This document shows positions 60,148 through 64,000 of a DNA stretch of 64,000 bases, piece by piece. Both the position numbers and the translations under genes were made by a program. Numbering within the stretch: the stretch's first letter is position 1; the number at the start of each line of letters is the position of its first letter. This stretch comes from JACCYI01 sp963828075 (GTDB taxonomy: Bacteria > Actinomycetota > Thermoleophilia > Solirubrobacterales > Solirubrobacteraceae), in assembly GCA_963828075.1 (NCBI GenBank), contig CAWHDH010000021.1, positions 2,604,001 through 2,668,000 of the forward strand, written 5' to 3'. Under the pieces are notes generated by a model, which saw only the letters and a program-made list of their open reading frames with translations, did no database searches and was not told the DNA's origin.

Positions 60148-62193
60148 TTGTCTGCACCGACCGAGAACCTGGGCCTCCACCGAGTCCCACCCAGACCTGC
60201 CGTTCCCGCCGCCCCGGCCCCCGCCGCCGGAGGGCCGGCGCCCGCCCGCGTGCACGGCAACGACTGGCGCACGCTGGCCCCCCCGGAGATCGGCGCCTGG
60301 CTGCCGACGGAGGAGGTCTCCGTCGTGATCCCGGCGTACCAGAACCCGGGCGAGCTGGAGCTCACGCTCGCCGCGGTCGCGGAGCAGACCTATCCGCGAG
60401 CGCTTCTGCAGATCGTGGTCGTCGACGACGGCTCGGAGCCGCCGATGCCCGTGCCCTCGGCGGCGGCGGAGCTCGACCTCGTCATGGTGCGCCGGCCGCG
60501 CGACCCCGGGTTCGGTGCCGCCCGGGCGCGCAACCGCGGCGCCGCGGCCGCCGACGGTCGGATCCTCGTCTTCCTCGACGCGGACACGATCCCGGATCGC
60601 GAGTTGGTCGAGGCCCACGCCCGGTGGCACCACATCGTCGCCGACGCCGCCACGATCGGCTTCCGCACGCACGTCGACGTCGACGGCGTGGACGCCACCG
60701 GCATCGCCCGTGCAGCCGCGCGCGGGGACCTCGCCGGCCACTTCGCCGGCCGCGAGCAGTGGAAGGCGGAGTGGATCGACCAGTTCCTCGAGCGCACGGG
60801 CCAGCTCACCGCGCCTCGGGCCGACCTCTTCAAGGTGGTGACGGGCTGCAACTTCGGGCTCCGGGCCGACACCTACCGTGCCATCGGCGGGATGCGGGTC
60901 CTCGGCGTGCGCGGGGTCGAGGACACCCAGCTCGGCTACCGGCTGACCAGCCACGGCGCCTTGCTGGTGCCGGACCGCCGGGCGCACGCCTGGCACCAGG
61001 GTGCCAGTCACTTCCAGGGGCCGGACCGCAGCCGCACCCTCTACGAGCGCCGGCCGGTGATGGAGAACCACATCCCGACCGGCGGCTTCAGGCCGGAGGA
61101 CAGCCCTCGCGTGTTCACGGTGCCGGGCGCCGCGGTGGACGTGCCGGTCGGCGATGCGCGGGCCGTTGACGTCGTCTGCACCTGCGACGCGCTGCTCCGG
61201 GGCCGGCGGTCGGACCTCAGCCTCCGGCTGCGCGTCGCCGAGGACTACCCGGAGCGGCAGTATCTCGCGCACGCCTACGCGTCGGATCCGCGGGTGCGGG
61301 TAGTTGCCGGCGCGGAGGAGCCCGAGGCGGTGGAGAGCGCGTTCCGCGTGGAGTGGCCACCGGAGGCGCTGCCCGCCGACGACACCCTCGCGGCGATCAT
61401 CAGGCGGATGACCAAGGAGGGGGTCGGCGCGATGCACGTCACCGTCCCGGGCGGGACCGCGAGCTCGCCGCAGGTCCACATCTGGTCGGCGGGGCACCTT
61501 GCGCGCGCCACCCGCGTCGCGGAGCACGCCGGCGAGGCGCTCGAGCCCGTTCTCGCCGAGCTGTTCGGCGAGGTCTGGGCGTCGGGCTACGACGTGGGTC
61601 TGACGCGCAACTGGCGCAAGCTGTGTCCCGTCTGCAACACCGAGAGCGACGACTTCCTCGCCCACGGCGACCCACCCCGGCCGGGCGCGCGCTGCCCCTC
61701 GTGTGACGCCCTGGAGCGCCATCGGCTCGCATGGCTCTACGTCGAGCGGGAGACCGGCCTGATCACCGGCGGCCCGCAGCGCATATTGCTGACCTCCCGC
61801 GAGCCGAGCCTGGCGAAGCGCCTCGGGCAGACCGAGGGCTTGGAGGTCACCACGATCGAGAAGAGCAGCGACCGCCGCCGCCTCGCGTGTGCCGACGCCA
61901 GCTTCGACGCGGCGTTCTCGCCGACCACCAAGCGCGGCGAGCACCCGGTCGACGACCTGATCGGCGAGCTGCACCGCGTGCTGCGCCCGGGCGGCTGGGC
62001 GATCCTGCTCGGCCGCGACCGGAAGAACGGGGTCTCCGACGCCGCCGACGTCGAGGAGTGGCTGCGCGCGGCCGGCTTCGCGGTCAAGGCGGCCGTCTAC
62101 GCCAAGACCATCGGCCGAGCCTGGGCCGAGCGCTACGGAATCGACGGGCGGACCCGGGTCTACTACTGCCAGAAGCCGGCCCAGGCTGCGTGA
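60148..62193 (+). CDS. GT2 glycosyltransferase fused to a zinc-ribbon methyltransferase
   Basis: The 681-aa protein starts at TTG 60148 (SAPTENLGLHRV). The GT2 domain has EVSVVIPAYQNPGELELTL, VVVDDGSEPPMPVP, ILVFLDADTIPDRELVEAH and GVEDTQLGYRLTSHG. A middle region of about 200 residues is uncharacterised. The C-terminal 210 residues repeat the zinc-ribbon methyltransferase seen at 49649 (CPVC, CPSC, ERHRLAWLYVERETGLI), with a shortened core SFDAAFSPTTKRGEHPVDDL and RVLRPGGWAILLG. The methyltransferase motif I is poor. TTG is inferred from the plausible N-terminus; no good SD is seen. Confidence 0.78.
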   Translation: MSAPTENLGLHRVPPRPAVPAAPAPAAGGPAPARVHGNDWRTLAPPEIGAWLPTEEVSVVIPAYQNPGELELTLAAVAEQTYPRALLQIVVVDDGSEPPMPVPSAAAELDLVMVRRPRDPGFGAARARNRGAAAADGRILVFLDADTIPDRELVEAHARWHHIVADAATIGFRTHVDVDGVDATGIARAAARGDLAGHFAGREQWKAEWIDQFLERTGQLTAPRADLFKVVTGCNFGLRADTYRAIGGMRVLGVRGVEDTQLGYRLTSHGALLVPDRRAHAWHQGASHFQGPDRSRTLYERRPVMENHIPTGGFRPEDSPRVFTVPGAAVDVPVGDARAVDVVCTCDALLRGRRSDLSLRLRVAEDYPERQYLAHAYASDPRVRVVAGAEEPEAVESAFRVEWPPEALPADDTLAAIIRRMTKEGVGAMHVTVPGGTASSPQVHIWSAGHLARATRVAEHAGEALEPVLAELFGEVWASGYDVGLTRNWRKLCPVCNTESDDFLAHGDPPRPGARCPSCDALERHRLAWLYVERETGLITGGPQRILLTSREPSLAKRLGQTEGLEVTTIEKSSDRRRLACADASFDAAFSPTTKRGEHPVDDLIGELHRVLRPGGWAILLGRDRKNGVSDAADVEEWLRAAGFAVKAAVYAKTIGRAWAERYGIDGRTRVYYCQKPAQAA

Positions 62194-63830
62194 GCGGGCG
62201 CGGGGACACGGCGATCGTGGCCGCTGGTGAGCAGGACCGCCTCCGGGCGTTCCGGACCCGGCTGGTCGAGGAGCTCGAGCGCGAGCGCGACCTGCGACGC
62301 GGCAGCGAGGCGCGCGAGCGCGAGCTGCGCGAGGAGCTGAGCCGGCAGCGCGAGCACGCTGCCCGGCTCGCCGCCGAGGTCGACGTGCTGCGGCGGGAGG
62401 TCGGCCTCCAGGCGCGCCCGGCACCGGCCGTGCCCACGCTCGCGCCTCCGCCGCCGGCGCCTGTGGCCGAGGTGCCGGTGGTTGTGAACGCGCCCGAGCC
62501 CCTGCTGGCCGCCCCGCCGGTGGTCGCGCCCGCTCCGGCGCCGGCGGTGCCGGCGGTGCCGGCGGCTCCACCACCGGCGGTGCCGGCGGCTCCACCACCC
62601 GTCATCGCCCCGCCCCCGGTCAAGGCTGCTCGCCCCGGACCTCCCGGTAGCCCGACGGTCGACCTCAAGGCGACCAACCCGATCGCCGGCGCAGCGGGGT
62701 ACGAGGTCAAGACGGACGCCTGGGCGCTCGTGGCCTGGCCAGGGATCGACGCCGGCGAGGCGTCCGCCGTCGCGGATCGCTCGTCGCTCCGGCCCGACAG
62801 CGCCCGGACCGAGGTGCTCGAGGACGGCCCGGTCGCCGAGCTCGTCCGGCGCGCGCGCACCTACCGCGGCGTGCTCGACCACCCTGCGCTGCACGCCGAT
62901 CCCCGCGCGCACGCCGAGCGGCTCGTCGCCCTGGCCGCCGGCGGCGTGCCGCTCTTGGTGTCCGAGCTGCCGGACGAGGTCCGCGCGCAGCTCGGCGACG
63001 GGTTCGTCGAGGCCCTGCAGTCGGTGCGGCCTGAGACGTTCCGCGAGGTCCATGGCCGCGAGCAGGCGAGCATCCGGATCAGGCGCGCGGCGCTGCGCGA
63101 CCACGTGCCCCGTGCTCGCTCCGAGACGGTCAGCGTCCTGGCTTGCACCAACCGTCCCGAGTACCTCCAGCACGCGGTCGAGCAGGTCAACGAGCAGACC
63201 TATCCCCAGCGCGAGATCGTCGTGATCCTCCACGGCGACGCCTTCCCCCCCGACGTCGAGGAGTGGATCCGCGGCGTGGCGGAGGTCCCGGCCACGATCG
63301 TCCGCGCGGCGGGAACCGACTCGCTCGGCCGGGCGCTCAACGCGGGCGTCGAGGCGGCGTCCGGCACGCTCATCGCGAAGATGGACGACGACGACTGGTA
63401 CGCCGACGAGCACCTCTGGGACCTGGTCCTCGCACGTGAGTACTCGGGCGCCGTGCTGGTCGGGAAGGCCGCGGAGTTCCTCTACCTCGCCGAGCTCGAC
63501 TTCACGATGCGGCGCTGGGCCAAGGGCGGGGAGAAGTTCGGCCGCGACATCGCCGGCGCGACCATGCTCATCGCCAAGGACGCGATCCGCGAGCTCGGCG
63601 GCTGGCGGGACGTCCCGCGCGCCGTCGACCAGCGCCTGCTCGACGACGTCCAGGCCGCCGGGGAGAAGGTGTACCGCGCCCACGGCTTCGGGTTCGTGGT
63701 CAACCGCCACAGCCACCACACCTGGAACCCGGAGCCGGAGTACTTCATCGCACAGGCGGTGGCCCAGTGGCGTGGGCTGCGCTTCGACGTCGCGGGCTTC
63801 CCCCAATCGGACCGGCGAGGCGGGGCGTAG
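62190..63830 (+). CDS. Coiled-coil protein with GT2 module, paralogue of the 57860 gene
   Basis: The 546-aa protein starts at GTG 62190, overlapping the previous stop (GTGA). An N-terminal charged coiled coil (residues 12-70) and a Pro/Ala/Val linker (75-145) precede the shared module. The module shows YRGVLDHPALHADPRAHAERL, SVLACTNRPEYLQHAVEQ, TDSLGRALNAGVEAASG and the intact metal motif KMDDDDWYADEH. Long stretches match the 57860 gene closely at the DNA level, as expected for a fairly recent duplication. Its coiled coil is much shorter. Confidence 0.83.
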   Translation: MSGRGDTAIVAAGEQDRLRAFRTRLVEELERERDLRRGSEARERELREELSRQREHAARLAAEVDVLRREVGLQARPAPAVPTLAPPPPAPVAEVPVVVNAPEPLLAAPPVVAPAPAPAVPAVPAAPPPAVPAAPPPVIAPPPVKAARPGPPGSPTVDLKATNPIAGAAGYEVKTDAWALVAWPGIDAGEASAVADRSSLRPDSARTEVLEDGPVAELVRRARTYRGVLDHPALHADPRAHAERLVALAAGGVPLLVSELPDEVRAQLGDGFVEALQSVRPETFREVHGREQASIRIRRAALRDHVPRARSETVSVLACTNRPEYLQHAVEQVNEQTYPQREIVVILHGDAFPPDVEEWIRGVAEVPATIVRAAGTDSLGRALNAGVEAASGTLIAKMDDDDWYADEHLWDLVLAREYSGAVLVGKAAEFLYLAELDFTMRRWAKGGEKFGRDIAGATMLIAKDAIRELGGWRDVPRAVDQRLLDDVQAAGEKVYRAHGFGFVVNRHSHHTWNPEPEYFIAQAVAQWRGLRFDVAGFPQSDRRGGA

Positions 63831-64000
63831 ATGCTCGTCTGCCCGCTGTGCGAGACGGAGGCCGAGGAGTTCAAGCCGTGGGGGAACCCCCCGCGCAAGA
63901 ACGCGAGGTGCCCGGGATGCGGATCGGCCGAGCGCCATCGCGCGGTGTGGCTCTACCTGACCGAGCAGACCGACCTCTTCGTCGGCCCCCGCAAGCGCTT
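63831..64000 (+). CDS. Zinc-ribbon methyltransferase, 5' part only
   Basis: ATG 63831 follows directly on the stop of the previous gene and the frame runs off the window. The visible 56 codons start LVCPLCETEAEEFKPWG, then CPGCGSAERHRAVWLYLTEQ and TDLFVGPRKR. This is the same four-Cys ribbon and helix as the proteins at 49649 and in the C-terminus of 60148. A methyltransferase domain is expected to follow. Confidence 0.8.
   Translation, partial: MLVCPLCETEAEEFKPWGNPPRKNARCPGCGSAERHRAVWLYLTEQTDLFVGPRKR

Overview
The window is about 64 kb of very GC-rich DNA with dense, often overlapping genes on both strands. It has no rRNA, tRNA, CRISPR array or insertion sequence that I can recognise. Codon use, secreted proteins built from RTX, CARDB and fibronectin-like modules, a split methylmalonyl-CoA mutase large subunit, actinobacterial TANNNT -10 boxes placed 6-8 nt before start codons, and an IdeR/DtxR-like iron box all point to a high-GC actinobacterium. 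My best guess is the Thermoleophilia/Solirubrobacterales group; that placement is inference.

Layout. 1-12.8 kb is mostly housekeeping and secreted proteins: a methylmalonyl-CoA mutase subunit (-), an RTX-repeat secreted protein (-), a secreted TIM-barrel glycosidase (+), a frameshifted secreted protein, the selenocysteine pair selA-selB, a frameshifted CARDB protein, a secreted protein of unknown fold, and a tenA-ferritin pair (-) divergent from a small Cys-rich protein across an iron-box-like palindrome. 13.0-27.0 kb starts the surface-glycan locus: a UDP-glucuronate decarboxylase, a polyprenyl-phosphate sugar transferase, a Usp-like protein, a membrane glycosyltransferase, an SGNH-domain protein, a Wzm/Wzt-type ABC exporter with its companion proteins, and several glycosyltransferases. 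27-29.6 kb is a short non-glycan interlude (metallo-beta-lactamase fold protein, cupredoxin, MarR regulator, cupin). 29.6-46.7 kb returns to glycan genes: GT4 and GT2 enzymes, a methyltransferase, an O-antigen ligase-like protein with TPRs, two more secreted glycosidases, a GT4/membrane fusion and a sugar aminotransferase. 46.7-64 kb holds a GT4, an asparagine-synthetase-like protein, zinc-ribbon methyltransferases, and large proteins combining methyltransferase, coiled-coil, proline-rich and GT2 modules.

How the genes fit together (inference). Nucleotide-sugar enzymes and the initiating sugar transferase would start a lipid-linked glycan, soluble GT4/GT2 enzymes would extend it, and the ABC pair would export it. 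The ligase-like protein would attach it, and the secreted glycosidases could trim it. The methyltransferase-coiled-coil proteins resemble, in architecture only, the terminator/ruler proteins that set chain length in ABC-exported polysaccharides. One of them carries a 21-bp minisatellite coding for a seven-residue coiled-coil repeat.

Non-coding highlights: two four-armed palindromic elements (27.3 and 35.9 kb), a short hairpin motif 28-42 bp after three different stop codons, a pair of inverted 200-290 bp non-coding elements flanking a four-gene block, and three divergent promoters whose forward and reverse -10 boxes overlap symmetrically.
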